The notes under the pieces are model-generated. The model was not told the DNA's origin and did no database searches. It was given only the letters and a program-made list of their open reading frames with translations. Below, piece after piece: positions 36,480-45,740 of a stretch of 64,000 nucleotides of DNA. The DNA comes from Photobacterium marinum (GTDB lineage Bacteria > Pseudomonadota > Gammaproteobacteria > Enterobacterales > Vibrionaceae): the NCBI RefSeq assembly GCF_000331515.1, contig NZ_AMZO01000002.1, positions 372,001-436,000 of the forward strand, read 5' to 3'. The position numbers and the translations under genes are program-made. Numbering within the stretch: position 1 is the first letter of the stretch; every line of letters begins with the position of its first letter.

Positions 36480-37382
36480 TCAGAATTTATCTTCATTGCT
36501 TCGGTAGCATTGGTATAAATGCTCAATAAACAGCTGAACCTTTTTCGGCTGGTGGCGAGTATAAGGGTAAATTGCATAGATACCCAGGCATTTGGCAACC
36601 TGATCCTCCAGTATCTCAACCAAGTTTCCTGACTTAAGATCGTCAGCAACTAACACTCTTGGTACATATACCAGTCCCTGACCAAACAGAGCTGCTTTAC
36701 GTAAGGCCGATGCGTTATTCGTAGTGAAATTTCCTGCCACCCTGACAGTAAAGGGTTCTGATTTGCCTTTGAATAACCACTCGTTGGCACCAGTTTCCTG
36801 GTAGCTGTAGGCAAGGCAATTGTGATTCACCAGATCTTTGTAGTTTTTCGGGGCCGGGCGTTTTTGGAAATAAGCCGGAGCCCCACAAATCACCCAGTGG
36901 ACATCCAGCAGGCGACGGGCAATATAACTGGAATCAGGTAATACGCCAGTTCGGATCGCCAAGTCGTAGCCTTCTTCAACGATGTCGACAAAACGGTTAT
37001 CCAGATCCATTTGAATATTTATATCCGGGTACTTTTCGCTGAACTCAGCGATGGCCTGCGGCAGAATCAGTTCTCCTGAAATTGTCGGTACTGTAAGCCG
37101 AATGGTGCCGGAAAGGCTTTCCCCTAAGCCGCTCAGTTCTTCTTCTGCTTCCTGAACCGAAAGAAATATCTCCCGCGCATGACGATAAAAAATTTCGCCT
37201 GCTTCAGTCAGGGTCAGCTTTCGGGTTGTTCGATAGAGTAGTTGAACTCCCAGCTCTTGTTCCAGCCTGGTAATTCTTTTACTTACGACTGATTTTGTCA
37301 GCCCGACCTGTTCGGCAGCCTTACTGAAAGAGCCTTGCTCAATGAGGTGGTAGAAAATCAGAAAGTCATCAGTATTTCGCAT
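36480..37382 (-). CDS. LysR-family transcriptional regulator
   Basis: A 300-residue regulator starting MRNTDDFLIFYHLIEQGSFSKAAEQVGLTKSVVSKRI in two halves, the classical LysR helix-turn-helix, with the effector domain from about residue 90 (GTIRLTVPTISGELILP). The frame is open to 37547, but the extra N-terminus runs through the terminator of the next gene and is unlikely to be translated; an ATG at 37424 is another option. It resembles CrgA/DsdC-like regulators acting on a nearby target. The neighbouring PTS gene is transcribed toward it on the same strand, so regulation of that gene is only a guess. Confidence 0.88.
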   Translation of the reverse strand: MRNTDDFLIFYHLIEQGSFSKAAEQVGLTKSVVSKRITRLEQELGVQLLYRTTRKLTLTEAGEIFYRHAREIFLSVQEAEEELSGLGESLSGTIRLTVPTISGELILPQAIAEFSEKYPDINIQMDLDNRFVDIVEEGYDLAIRTGVLPDSSYIARRLLDVHWVICGAPAYFQKRPAPKNYKDLVNHNCLAYSYQETGANEWLFKGKSEPFTVRVAGNFTTNNASALRKAALFGQGLVYVPRVLVADDLKSGNLVEILEDQVAKCLGIYAIYPYTRHQPKKVQLFIEHLYQCYRSNEDKF

Positions 37383-37505
37383 TATTAGTGTATTTTTTGC
37401 AACAGTTGTAGGGAGTGTTGTCATTATGGCAAATAAACCAGAGAAAGGCCGGATAAAAGTGAGGGCTTTTATGTGCCATAAGGATGTTTTGCTGTTCTTG
37501 TCACA

Positions 37506-37536
37506 GAAAAAAGGCTTACCAGCCAGGTAAGCCTTT
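37506..37536 (-). terminator. Terminator of the PTS IIC gene
   Basis: A perfect eleven-base-pair stem AAAGGCTTACC/GGTAAGCCTTT with a five-base loop and T6 on the minus strand. Confidence 0.92.
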
Positions 37537-37561
37537 GTATAACGCATGTTGCAATTAGCGA

Positions 37562-38584
37562 TTAGCCATTTGCAAACTGTTGTAGTGGAATGCGTTCGGC
37601 AAGTAGGCGTTTGTAGATTTGGTTACCAATAACACCACCGACGATACCGGCGAATGCGGCAGCTATGGTTGCCATAAAGAGTGTCTGAGGTGCGTTAAAG
37701 GCAATAGAAGCCAGCAGGCCAGGGATTGGTGCTGCGCTTCCCGGTGCATCATTAACGATGCCGAAGTAAGCCGCAATAGTACCTGCCAGTGCACCGCCTA
37801 TGAAGTTCGACATAAAGATTGGTACAGGGTTACGGGTAACGATATGAGCCTGAGTCAGAGGTTCCAGCATCACACTGATGGTGTTACTTGATTTGCCTAG
37901 CTTGAGTGTATGGAAGATATAGCCATTGGTAAATGAGCCACCGACACAAGCGATCGCAGCGATCCCCATTGGCAGGCCGGTCAGACCCAGCATCGCTGTT
38001 AATGCCATAGAACTGAGCGGGGAAGTACAGACCATTTTCATCAAGCCGCCAAGCAGGAAGCCCATGACTAATGGTGAGAACATAGTGGCTTCGGTGATCA
38101 TGTTAGCCAGGGTGCCCATCAGCACATCCAGAGCCGGGCTGATGAATATACCAACAAGTCGAGCCAGCGGTGCCAGAGTCAGCACACCGACAATTACGTC
38201 AACTCCTTCAGGGAGGTATTTCTTAAACAGTGGCGCGGCAAACGAGAACAGGTAACCGACAATGAAGCCCTCAAGGATACCCAGTTTGGCCATTGCCAGG
38301 CCGGTAACAATCGCAAAGACTGGCTGAATCCCCATTCTTAGCATTACCAGTGTTGCTGCGGCGACACCGCCCATAGCACCGACCATGTTACCGAAGTCAG
38401 CAAGGTATTCGATACCAAAGAGGTTACCCATCACGAACTTATGAATGGCTTCAACCAGAAACGTGGCGATTGCAGCATCAGCAAGGCCACTCATGGCGGC
38501 GCTGCCATTGGGGGCTTTAAAACTGAATAATGAGAATAAACATAGTGCTGCTAATAATGCAGCGATACCCAGAACAATTTCCAT
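37562..38584 (-). CDS. PTS sugar transporter subunit IIC (PTS_EIIC_2 type), orphan
   Basis: A 340-residue very hydrophobic protein with about ten segments. Typical stretches are ADFGNMVGAMGGVAAATLVML, GVDVIVGVLTLAPLARLVG, and TRNPVPIFMSNFIGGALAGTIAAYFGI. The pattern fits the PTS_EIIC_2 family of membrane permeases that lack fused IIA or IIB domains. No EIIA, EIIB or sugar-catabolic gene is nearby, so it either uses partners encoded elsewhere or acts without phosphorylation. The family call is fairly secure; the substrate is unknown. Confidence 0.78.
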   Translation of the reverse strand: MEIVLGIAALLAALCLFSLFSFKAPNGSAAMSGLADAAIATFLVEAIHKFVMGNLFGIEYLADFGNMVGAMGGVAAATLVMLRMGIQPVFAIVTGLAMAKLGILEGFIVGYLFSFAAPLFKKYLPEGVDVIVGVLTLAPLARLVGIFISPALDVLMGTLANMITEATMFSPLVMGFLLGGLMKMVCTSPLSSMALTAMLGLTGLPMGIAAIACVGGSFTNGYIFHTLKLGKSSNTISVMLEPLTQAHIVTRNPVPIFMSNFIGGALAGTIAAYFGIVNDAPGSAAPIPGLLASIAFNAPQTLFMATIAAAFAGIVGGVIGNQIYKRLLAERIPLQQFANG

Positions 38585-38780
38585 ATTAATTCCTTATCAT
38601 TGTTAACGATGGCGATATCCAATGACGCCATGATGAGAGTAACGGTTGACTAAGAATGAATGCTGGCAGACGCCGAGGAGGAGAGCCGGGATCGGGAATC
38701 GTAATGTTCAGGAAGGTACGAAGTTTTATCGGAGGTAAGAGGGCGATGATGCTGTACAGACCGTCAGCGAAATGATGTGC

Positions 38781-38843
38781 TCACAGGTGACTGAGGTCGA
38801 TCAACGTCGGGAACTTACCATATTGCAGGATACGGTTATTCAT
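38781..38843 (-). CDS. Possible 20-codon leader peptide upstream of PTS IIC
   Basis: ATG at 38843 follows AAGGTG with seven-base spacing and opens a 20-codon frame (MNNRILQYGKFP, then TLIDLSHL) ending in TGA at 38781. It lies about 200 bases before the IIC start. It may be a regulatory leader peptide or chance. I see no matching attenuator hairpin with a T-run between it and the IIC gene. Confidence 0.3.
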   Translation of the reverse strand: MNNRILQYGKFPTLIDLSHL

Positions 38844-39555
38844 AATGTACACCTTGTTCCTAATATGATTTATGTTTCACTTTATTTACGTTAACACAAC
38901 ATATCTGTGTGTTATTTGAACTGTTTCATATTCCAATATGAAGTAGAGTGCTATTGGTAGATCCTGTTCACAAAGAATAAATTATGCACTTAATTTAATG
39001 GTTTAGTCTTTTAATTAACCACTGATGAGGATGTGGTCTAAGCTGATAAATTACAATTGGCATGAAAGACAACAATATGTTACTTTTCTGCGCAATCTCA
39101 GACGTGTTGTTCTGAGACTCATGTGTTGCGATTAATTCAAGCTGATGTTATCGCAATACGCCGTAGGTACTAACGGTGCATCGTTAGTAGAAGGGCATTA
39201 ATAGCGCTGCTTTGCTGGAAAGAAAAAAGGCGGCAGCATATTGAGGGAACCCAACAGTGAACATTCAATCAAAGAAAACCCAAGTCAGCTTTATCTTACC
39301 TAATTGCAGTATTATTACTGAACCTTGATTTTTCCTTTCTAAATCATTTCGGCGAAATGCCGGATCCCTGCTGTTATCAGCTTTACTGCTGATGATGTTG
39401 TGTATTTATCGGCTAAGAATTTATAAGCGCAATAAATTCAATGTGTAGTGCTTGCAATCCACCAGTTGAACGATTGGCTGATTGTAAGGGTTGGGATTGT
39501 TGCGGCTTTTTCTTGGCTTATGCCATCAAAATGGCGGAAATCATGGATTACACCT
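38844..39555. other. Long gap before the norspermidine operon
   Basis: About 710 bases without a supportable gene. It holds the divergent promoters of the PTS IIC gene and of the polyamine operon. A short inverted repeat, ATTTCGGCGAAAT (39347-39359), is the only clear structure. A hydrophilic 18-codon frame near 39393 has no ribosome site and was not called. Confidence 0.4.
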
Positions 39556-42444
39556 ATGAGTAACGTGTTTGATTTAGAGGATATCAAGCTGGCCTCTAAC
39601 GTACCGGTTGTACATGAACTGTATGACCTGACCCCGGATGAACTGCTTTTGAGCCAGGAACATTATGAATCAGAAGTGCGTTCTTATCCTCGCAGGCTAC
39701 CTCTTGCAATCAAGAAAGCATCAGGCGTACTGGTAGAAGACAGTCGCGGCCAGGTTTTCCTGGACTGCCTGGCTGGTGCCGGTACTTTGGCATTGGGTTA
39801 TAACCACCCTGAAATTAACCAGGCGATTATCGATCAGCTTAATCAGGGGCTGCCGTATCAGACTCTGGATATGACGACGCCAGCCAAAGATAAATTTATC
39901 AAGGAAGTGATGAACTTCCTTCCTGAAGAATTCGCTGCTAATGCGCGTATTCAGTTCTGTGGCCCTTCCGGTGCCGATGCGGTTGAAGCGGCAATAAAAC
40001 TGGCCAAGCAGACAACCGGCCGTAATATCATGGCGGCGTTCCACGGTGCTTATCACGGTATGACTAACGGCACTATGGCCATGATGGGTAATCTGAATAC
40101 AAAAGCCCGTCGTCAGGGGCTGATGTCGGATGTCCATTTCTTGCCTTTCCCGTACAGATTGCGTTGTCCGTTTGGCTTGAAAGGTGATGAAGGGGCTAAA
40201 CAGAGTATTCGTTATATTGAACGTATGCTGAGCGATGATGAAAGTGGTGTTCAGAAACCTGCAGCTATCATTGTTGAACCAGTACAGGGTGAGGGCGGTG
40301 TAATTCCGGCCCCTGCATTTTGGCTGCGAGAGTTGCGGCGAATCACTAAAGAACATGGCATTTTACTGATTTTTGATGAAATTCAGTGTGGTATCGGTAA
40401 AACCGGCTATCGATTTGCATTTGAAGAATCAGGTGTAACTCCGGATATCCTGTGTTTGTCCAAAGCCGTAGGTGGTGGTTTGCCGATGTCAATTCTTGTT
40501 TTCGGCAAGTCAATTGATACTTGGCGTCCGGGTGAGCACACAGGCACATTCCGTGGCAATCAGCTGGCGATGGCAACCGGTGCTAAAGCATTGGAAATTA
40601 TTCGTCGTGACGGATTGGTTGAACATGCTCGTAAAGCAGGTCAGTACCTGCGAGAAGGTTTAGAGCGTATTGCCGGATACACAGATTGTATCGGCGAAGT
40701 GCGCGGTAAAGGCCTGATGCTTGGCGTTGAAATTGTTAAGCCTGGCGGTAAGAAAAACAAATTTGGTGAACCAGAAGCCGATCCTGAGTTGACCTTGAAC
40801 ATTCAGCGTGCCGCACTGGAGCGTGGCCTGATCGTTGAAAAAGGTGGTCGTCAGGGGTCAGTTATTCGCTTTCTTCCACCATTGATAATCAGCTATGAGC
40901 AAATTGATTTTGCCCTCGATGCTATCAGCAAGGCAATTCTGGCGACTGCTGGCCCGGCAAAAGAGGTTGAAGCGACAGTCGGTTCTGAACAGGAACAGTG
41001 GCGTTCATACTTTATTCACACCGGTGAAGGTGGTGCAGATAGTTTCGAAGCTGCGCTGAATAAATCGACTCAGGTTCTTAAGCAAGTTTTTGAAACAACA
41101 GATGCGCCATATTCAGGCCTGGAGCCGGAAGTGCTTAAGCAGCGCATTAACGAAATCAAGCTTGATGACCAACAGTTGCCGCTTGAGACCGTGATTGAGC
41201 AGGCAGGTGAGCTGATTGCTAAGAACTCAATTATGGTTCAGCACCCGAACTGCATTGCACACTTGCATACTCCGCCATTGCTTCCGGCAGTCGCGGCTGA
41301 ATCTTTCATCAGCTCCCTGAACCAGTCCATGGATTCATGGGATCAGGCAAGTGCTGCAACTTATGTAGAGCAGAAAGTAATTGACTGGTTGTGCGGTGTT
41401 TACAATCTTGGCAGTCAATCTGACGGTATATTTACCAGCGGTGGTACGCAAAGTAACCAGATGGGGCTTTTGCTGGCGCGTGACTGGGCGGCCGATACGA
41501 TGTCCGGTCACAATATCCAGAAAAACGGTCTGCCTGAATATGCCGGCAAGCTGCGTATCCTTTGTTCGAAGAAGTCGCATTTCACCGTACAGAAAACTGC
41601 ATCACTGATGGGGTTGGGTGAGCATGCTGTTGTCTGTGTGGATACCAATCAGGACGGCACTATCAAGCAGCCATCACTGATTTCAACGGTTGAATCCCTT
41701 AAGCAGGAAGGTTTGTTGCCGTTTGCCCTTGTTGGTACGGCCGGTACGACGGATCACGGTGCTATTGACGATCTTAATGCGCTGGCTGATATCGCCGAGC
41801 AGCACAAGCTTTGGCTACATGTCGATGGCGCATACGGTGGTGCCTTGATTTTGAGCCGTCATAAAACACGCCTGAACGGTATAGAGCGGGCAGATTCACT
41901 GAGTGTGGACTTCCATAAGCTGTTCTATCAGCCAATCAGTTGTGGTGCAGTACTACTGAAGGACAAAACCAATTTTAAGTACCTGCTTCACCATGCAGAT
42001 TACCTGAATCGTGAAGACGATCTGCTGCCGAATTTGGTTGATAAGTCAATTGCGACAACTAAGCGATTTGATGCGCTGAAAGTGCTGATGACAATGCAGT
42101 GTGTGGGGACTCAGGCTCTGGGTTCTATGTATGACCATCTGTTAAGTCAGACCCAGAGTGTCGCGGATTTGGTGAACCAGTCTGCTGATTTTGAGCTGCT
42201 GGCATCACCTTCGCTGTCGACTGTTTTGTTCCGTCATATCGGTTGTGAGCCGGTAGATGTTGATCAGCTGAACAAACAGCTTCGCTTGGAAGCGCTGGTG
42301 AAAGGGGTTGCGGTTTTGGGTGAAACGGTTGTGGACGGTAAGGTTGCACTGAAGTTCACCATTCTGAATCCGTGCCTGACAATGGCAGACTTTGAATCAC
42401 TGCTGAATCAAATTAATCAGCTTGCCCGTTCATTGGCGAGCTAA
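39556..42444 (+). CDS. Fused L-2,4-diaminobutyrate aminotransferase / decarboxylase
   Basis: A 962-residue bifunctional enzyme. Residues about 1-450 are a class III aminotransferase: LDCLAGAGTLALGYNHPE, GPSGADAVEAAIKLA, IFDEIQCGIGKTG, and PLP lysine K303 in LSKAVGGGLP. It makes 2,4-diaminobutyrate from aspartate semialdehyde. Residues about 490-962 are a group II PLP decarboxylase (TSGGTQSNQMGLL, HVDGAYGGAL, PLP lysine K788 in DFHKLFYQP) that yields 1,3-diaminopropane. The same fusion starts norspermidine synthesis in Vibrio. The start at 39556 (MSNVFDLED) is preferred over the longer frame from 39448. Confidence 0.93.
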   Translation: MSNVFDLEDIKLASNVPVVHELYDLTPDELLLSQEHYESEVRSYPRRLPLAIKKASGVLVEDSRGQVFLDCLAGAGTLALGYNHPEINQAIIDQLNQGLPYQTLDMTTPAKDKFIKEVMNFLPEEFAANARIQFCGPSGADAVEAAIKLAKQTTGRNIMAAFHGAYHGMTNGTMAMMGNLNTKARRQGLMSDVHFLPFPYRLRCPFGLKGDEGAKQSIRYIERMLSDDESGVQKPAAIIVEPVQGEGGVIPAPAFWLRELRRITKEHGILLIFDEIQCGIGKTGYRFAFEESGVTPDILCLSKAVGGGLPMSILVFGKSIDTWRPGEHTGTFRGNQLAMATGAKALEIIRRDGLVEHARKAGQYLREGLERIAGYTDCIGEVRGKGLMLGVEIVKPGGKKNKFGEPEADPELTLNIQRAALERGLIVEKGGRQGSVIRFLPPLIISYEQIDFALDAISKAILATAGPAKEVEATVGSEQEQWRSYFIHTGEGGADSFEAALNKSTQVLKQVFETTDAPYSGLEPEVLKQRINEIKLDDQQLPLETVIEQAGELIAKNSIMVQHPNCIAHLHTPPLLPAVAAESFISSLNQSMDSWDQASAATYVEQKVIDWLCGVYNLGSQSDGIFTSGGTQSNQMGLLLARDWAADTMSGHNIQKNGLPEYAGKLRILCSKKSHFTVQKTASLMGLGEHAVVCVDTNQDGTIKQPSLISTVESLKQEGLLPFALVGTAGTTDHGAIDDLNALADIAEQHKLWLHVDGAYGGALILSRHKTRLNGIERADSLSVDFHKLFYQPISCGAVLLKDKTNFKYLLHHADYLNREDDLLPNLVDKSIATTKRFDALKVLMTMQCVGTQALGSMYDHLLSQTQSVADLVNQSADFELLASPSLSTVLFRHIGCEPVDVDQLNKQLRLEALVKGVAVLGETVVDGKVALKFTILNPCLTMADFESLLNQINQLARSLAS

Positions 42445-42473
42445 CGGTAACCAAACTAAAAGTAATGTAATTA

Positions 42474-42512
42474 GTGCTGTTCGGCCTTGCGATTATCCGG
42501 GCCAAACAGCAC
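42474..42512 (+). promoter_or_regulatory. Hairpin in the gap before carboxynorspermidine dehydrogenase
   Basis: GTGCTGTT-c-GGCC (42474-42486) pairs with GGCC-a-AACAGCAC (42500-42512), a 12-pair stem with one mismatch and a 13-base loop. No T-run follows and the next gene starts 33 bases later, so it looks like an RNA processing, stability or translation element rather than a terminator. Confidence 0.6.
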
Positions 42513-42545
42513 GAGAATCAGATTATTAAGGGAAGAAATTTAACT

Positions 42546-43790
42546 ATGGCTATTCTACAAATCGGTGCTGGTGGTGTTGGCTGGGTTATTGCGCATAAGG
42601 CAGCTCAGAACAATGATGTATTGGGTGATATTACCATTGCATCTCGTACTGTTTCTAAGTGTGAGAGCATCATTGAATCCATCAAGAAGATGGAAAATAT
42701 GAAAGATCCATCTAAGAAACTGGAAGCTCGCGCAGTAAATGCTGATGACGTTGATGCACTGGTTGCACTGATTAAAGAAGTCCAGCCTGATCTGGTTATC
42801 AACGCTGGCCCTCCATGGGTAAACATGACCATCATGGAAGCCTGTTACCAAGCTAAAGTGTCATACCTTGATACATCAGTGGCTGTTGATCTGTGCTCAG
42901 AAGGTCAGCAGGTACCGCAAGCATATGACTGGCAGTGGGGTTACCGTGAGAAGTTCAAAGAAGCGGGTATCACGGGTATTCTTGGCGCAGGTTTCGATCC
43001 GGGCGTAGTGAGTGTGTTTGCTGCTTACGCTGTTAAGCACCTATTCGATGAAATCGACACGATTGATGTCATGGACGTAAACGCCGGTGATCACGGCAAG
43101 AAGTTTGCTACTAACTTCGACCCTGAAACCAACATGCTTGAAATCCAGGGCGACTCATTCTATTGGGAAGAAGGTGAGTGGAAGCAGGTTCCGTGTCACA
43201 CCCGTATGATGGAGTTCGATTTCCCGCTGGTAGGTTCCCACAAAGTTTACTCAATGGCGCATGATGAAGTTCGTTCTATGAAAGAATTCATCCCTGCGAA
43301 GCGAATCGAATTTTGGATGGGCTTCGGTGATCGTTACCTGAACTACTTTAACTGCATGCGTGATATCGGTCTGTTAAGCCCGGATCCGGTAACGCTTCAG
43401 GACGGTACAGTTGTTGAACCGCTGAAAGTACTGAAAGCTCTTCTGCCTGACCCGACTTCTTTGGCTCCGGGATACACAGGTAAAACTTGCATCGGTACCT
43501 GGGTTCAGGGTAAGAAAGACGGCAAAGAGCGCAGCGTATTTATCTACAACAACGCCGATCATCAGGTCGCTTATAAAGATGTAGAACATCAGGCTATTTC
43601 TTACACCACTGGTGTACCGGCAATTACAGCAGCGCTACAGTACTTCCGTGGTAAGTGGGCTGAAGCAGGCGTATACAATATGGAACAGCTGGACCCGGAT
43701 CCGTTCCTGGAAACAATGCCTGAGATCGGCTTGGACTGGCATGTTCAGGAGCTGGAAGTCGGGCAGCCTGCAATCAACATCCTCAAGTAA
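42546..43790 (+). CDS. Carboxynorspermidine synthase (dehydrogenase)
   Basis: A 414-residue saccharopine-dehydrogenase-family enzyme. It reductively condenses 1,3-diaminopropane with aspartate semialdehyde to carboxynorspermidine, using NADPH. The chosen ATG (42546) gives MAILQIGAGGVGWVIAHKAAQ, a Rossmann motif directly at the N-terminus. Other family blocks are INAGPPWVNMTIMEAC, LDTSVAVD, and GAGFDPGVVSVFAAYA. The frame is open to 42474 through the upstream hairpin and that part is discarded. It is the middle gene of the norspermidine operon. Confidence 0.93.
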   Translation: MAILQIGAGGVGWVIAHKAAQNNDVLGDITIASRTVSKCESIIESIKKMENMKDPSKKLEARAVNADDVDALVALIKEVQPDLVINAGPPWVNMTIMEACYQAKVSYLDTSVAVDLCSEGQQVPQAYDWQWGYREKFKEAGITGILGAGFDPGVVSVFAAYAVKHLFDEIDTIDVMDVNAGDHGKKFATNFDPETNMLEIQGDSFYWEEGEWKQVPCHTRMMEFDFPLVGSHKVYSMAHDEVRSMKEFIPAKRIEFWMGFGDRYLNYFNCMRDIGLLSPDPVTLQDGTVVEPLKVLKALLPDPTSLAPGYTGKTCIGTWVQGKKDGKERSVFIYNNADHQVAYKDVEHQAISYTTGVPAITAALQYFRGKWAEAGVYNMEQLDPDPFLETMPEIGLDWHVQELEVGQPAINILK

Positions 43791-43898
43791 GTTTTCACAC
43801 TTGCTATTTCGGGTCATGGCGTTGTCGGAAGTGCTCATTTATGAATATAAACTCCGTCCTTCCTCCTAGCCCTGACCCGAAATTCCTGCGTGTGAGAA
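43791..43898 (+). promoter_or_regulatory. Nested long-stem RNA element before nspC
   Basis: Three nested pairings fill the gap: TTTTCACAC with GTGTGAGAA (one G-U pair, 43792-43800 with 43890-43898), a perfect 11-pair stem ATTTCGGGTCA/TGACCCGAAAT (43806-43816 with 43873-43883), and GGAAG/CTTCC inside (43827-43831 with 43859-43863). This long a fold in a 179-base gap between two pathway genes is not expected by chance. No known riboswitch was recognised. Confidence 0.6.
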
Positions 43899-43929
43899 GC
43901 TTTCTTGTCGTCAATTAGTGAATATATCA

Positions 43930-43957
43930 AGCCGATGTCAGTTGTGGCATCGGCTTA
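43930..43957 (+). promoter_or_regulatory. Second hairpin directly before the nspC start
   Basis: A nine-pair stem AAGCCGATG/CATCGGCTT with a ten-base loop ends 12 bases before the nspC ATG. It has no T-run, so transcription termination is unlikely; an effect on ribosome access is possible. A TTG within its downstream edge was the alternative nspC start. Confidence 0.55.
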
Positions 43958-43969
43958 TTGGTAATTAAG

Positions 43970-45103
43970 ATGCAGAAACAAGATTTGAAAACACCTTTCT
44001 TCATGATTGATGAAGAAAAGCTGATTGCGAACCTTGAGAAGGTAAAGCGCCTTAAAGAGCTGTCTGGGGTTAAGCTGGTACTGGCCCTGAAATGCTTTTC
44101 GACCTGGGGGGTGTTCGACATCATCAAACCGTATCTGGACGGTACAACCAGCAGTGGTCCTTATGAAGTAAAGCTGGGTTATGAAACCTTCGGTGGTGAG
44201 ACTCATGCTTACAGCGTGGGCTACAGCGAAGATGACGTCAGAGAAGTAGCTGATATTTGCGATAAGATGATTTTCAACTCGCAAAGTCAGCTGTTGGCCT
44301 ATCGTCACCTTGTTGAAGGTAAGGCTTCGCTTGGCCTTCGCCTGAACCCTGGTGTGAGCTATGCCGGTCAGGACTTGGCGAATCCTGCTCGTCAATACTC
44401 TCGGTTGGGCGTACAGATGGATCATATTGATCCGTCCATATTCGAGAACCTGAACGGTGCTATGTTCCACATGAATTGTGAGAACAAAGATGTAGATGCC
44501 TTTATTGCATTGCTTGACTCGATTTCAGAAAATTTTGGTCAGCATCTGGATAAGCTGGAGTGGGTAAGCCTCGGTGGTGGCGTATTCTTCACTTGGCCGG
44601 GTTACGATATCGAGAAACTGGCTCTTGCCCTGAAACACTTCTCCGAGAGACATGGTGTTCAGCTTTACCTTGAGCCGGGAGAAGCGATCATCACCAAGAC
44701 TACTGATTTGGTTGTAACAGTTGTTGATATCGTAGAAAACGATATGAAAACGGCGATTGTAGACAGCGCAACAGAGGCTCATCGCCTCGATACGCTGATT
44801 TATGATGAGCCCGCTTCTGTTGCTGAAGCGAGTGAGAACGGTGAACACACCTATGTGATTGGAAGCTGTTCATGCCTTGCCGGAGATCAGTTTTGTGTGA
44901 CGCAATTTGACCAGCCATTGGCGATTGGTCAGCGTCTGCATATTCTGGATAGTGCTGGTTACACTATGGTGAAGCTGAACTGGTTTAACGGCCTGAAGAT
45001 GCCTTCGATTTACTGCCTGCGTCAAAATGGTGATATTGAGAAGCTCAATGAGTTTGGCTACGAAGATTTCAAGCGTTCACTTTCGCAGTGGAGTGTGAGT
45101 TAA
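43970..45103 (+). CDS. nspC: Carboxynorspermidine decarboxylase
   Basis: A 377-residue fold-III PLP decarboxylase that forms norspermidine (and spermidine from carboxyspermidine). The PLP lysine is K41 in [11 protein letters not shown]. Further blocks are [40 protein letters not shown], and the active-site cysteine region [10 protein letters not shown]. The ATG at 43970 matches the usual N-terminus (MQ-x-LKTP-FMI). In Vibrio cholerae norspermidine affects biofilm formation through NspS-MbaA and c-di-GMP. It is the last gene of the operon. Confidence 0.95.
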   Translation: MQKQDLKTPFFMIDEEKLIANLEKVKRLKELSGVKLVLALKCFSTWGVFDIIKPYLDGTTSSGPYEVKLGYETFGGETHAYSVGYSEDDVREVADICDKMIFNSQSQLLAYRHLVEGKASLGLRLNPGVSYAGQDLANPARQYSRLGVQMDHIDPSIFENLNGAMFHMNCENKDVDAFIALLDSISENFGQHLDKLEWVSLGGGVFFTWPGYDIEKLALALKHFSERHGVQLYLEPGEAIITKTTDLVVTVVDIVENDMKTAIVDSATEAHRLDTLIYDEPASVAEASENGEHTYVIGSCSCLAGDQFCVTQFDQPLAIGQRLHILDSAGYTMVKLNWFNGLKMPSIYCLRQNGDIEKLNEFGYEDFKRSLSQWSVS

Positions 45104-45132
45104 TCAGGTAAGCTTGAACCAGATGAGTGAAT

Positions 45133-45165
45133 AAGGCCGTGTAATGCGGCCTTCTTTGTTTTTTA
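45133..45165 (+). terminator. Terminator after nspC
   Basis: A seven-pair stem AAGGCCG/CGGCCTT with a seven-base loop, followed by TCTTTGTTTTTT. Confidence 0.85.
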
Positions 45166-45254
45166 ATGACGGTGTTGATTTAATCGATTTTGGCGCTATT
45201 TTTATTAATCTGTGCTGATTTTTGACCAGTTGAAGAAAAAAACATAAATTTTCA

Positions 45255-45282
45255 TTGACTCATTATTTAAAATCAGTAAATT
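45255..45282 (+). promoter_or_regulatory. Promoter of tRNA unit 1
   Basis: TTGACT at 45255-45260 and TAAATT at 45277-45282 with 16-base spacing, followed by ..ACACCTCGT. The same arrangement, with a nearly identical sequence around it, recurs before tRNA unit 2. Confidence 0.7.
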
Positions 45283-45328
45283 ACACCTCGTACCGCAGCG
45301 GAGTGTTCCAAAGTGGTTTGAAAATTAA

Positions 45329-45402
45329 GGCGCGTTGGCAGAGTGGCTATGCAGCGGATTGCAAATCCGTGGACCTCGGTTCGACTCCGGGACGCGCCTC
45401 CA
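45329..45402 (+). tRNA. tRNA-Cys (anticodon GCA)
   Basis: Identical over its 74 bases to the tRNA-Cys at 33097, with encoded CCA. It is the first gene of tRNA unit 1 (Cys-Gly-Leu-Gly-Cys). Confidence 0.98.
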
Positions 45403-45421
45403 TTCTCATTAGCAGAATGAT

Positions 45422-45497
45422 GCGACACTAGCTCAGCTGGTAGAGCGCAACCTTGCCAAGGTTGAGGTCACGAGTTCGAACCTCGTGTGTCGCTCCA
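45422..45497 (+). tRNA. tRNA-Gly (anticodon GCC)
   Basis: A 76-base gene: acceptor GCGACAC/GTGTCGC, anticodon stem CAACC/GGTTG around TTGCCAA, T-arm CACGAG-TTCGAAC-CTCGTG, encoded TCCA. It differs from the copy at 45741 by one base in the D-loop. Confidence 0.98.
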
Positions 45498-45569
45498 ATT
45501 TAAAGGTTATGTGGTAAACACACGAGGAACTTCGTGTACCAAGCTGGCCGCGTCACTCCAATTTAAAAG
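45498..45569 (+). repeat. Remnant of a tRNA-Gly 3' end
   Basis: The end of tRNA-Gly plus its flank (GTCGCTCCAATTTAAA) recurs about 61 bases later as GTCACTCCAATTTAAA. In front of it lies a distorted hairpin, ACACGA-GGAACT-TCGTGT, that resembles a decayed T-arm. It is not a functional tRNA. Confidence 0.5.
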
Positions 45570-45642
45570 ATATGACTTTATAGCCGTATCAAAGATGGTG
45601 TTTGACTGTTTCAGTTTAATGGCATCGCAAAAGAATTTGCGT
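45570..45642 (+). repeat. 73-base spacer repeated before both tRNA-Leu genes
   Basis: This spacer and 46243-46315 are near-identical (a handful of mismatches), and each leads directly into a tRNA-Leu. Spacer plus tRNA-Leu was therefore duplicated as a block. Confidence 0.8.
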
Positions 45643-45729
45643 GCCCTGGTGGTGGAATTGGTAGACACAAGGGATTTAAAATCCCTCGACGTTCGCGTTG
45701 TGCCGGTTCAAGTCCGGCCCGGGGCACCA
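45643..45729 (+). tRNA. tRNA-Leu (anticodon TAA)
   Basis: An 87-base class II tRNA: acceptor GCCCTGG/CCGGGGC, anticodon stem AGGGA/TCCCT with loop TTTAAAA, a variable arm (CGACGTTCGCGTTGT), T-arm CCGG-TTCAAGT-CCGG, and encoded ACCA. Confidence 0.97.
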
Positions 45730-45740
45730 TCTCAAATTAT

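Noticed and set aside
37383..37547. Longer N-terminus of the LysR gene
   Set aside because: It runs through the perfect terminator hairpin at 37506-37536 and precedes the standard LysR start pattern.
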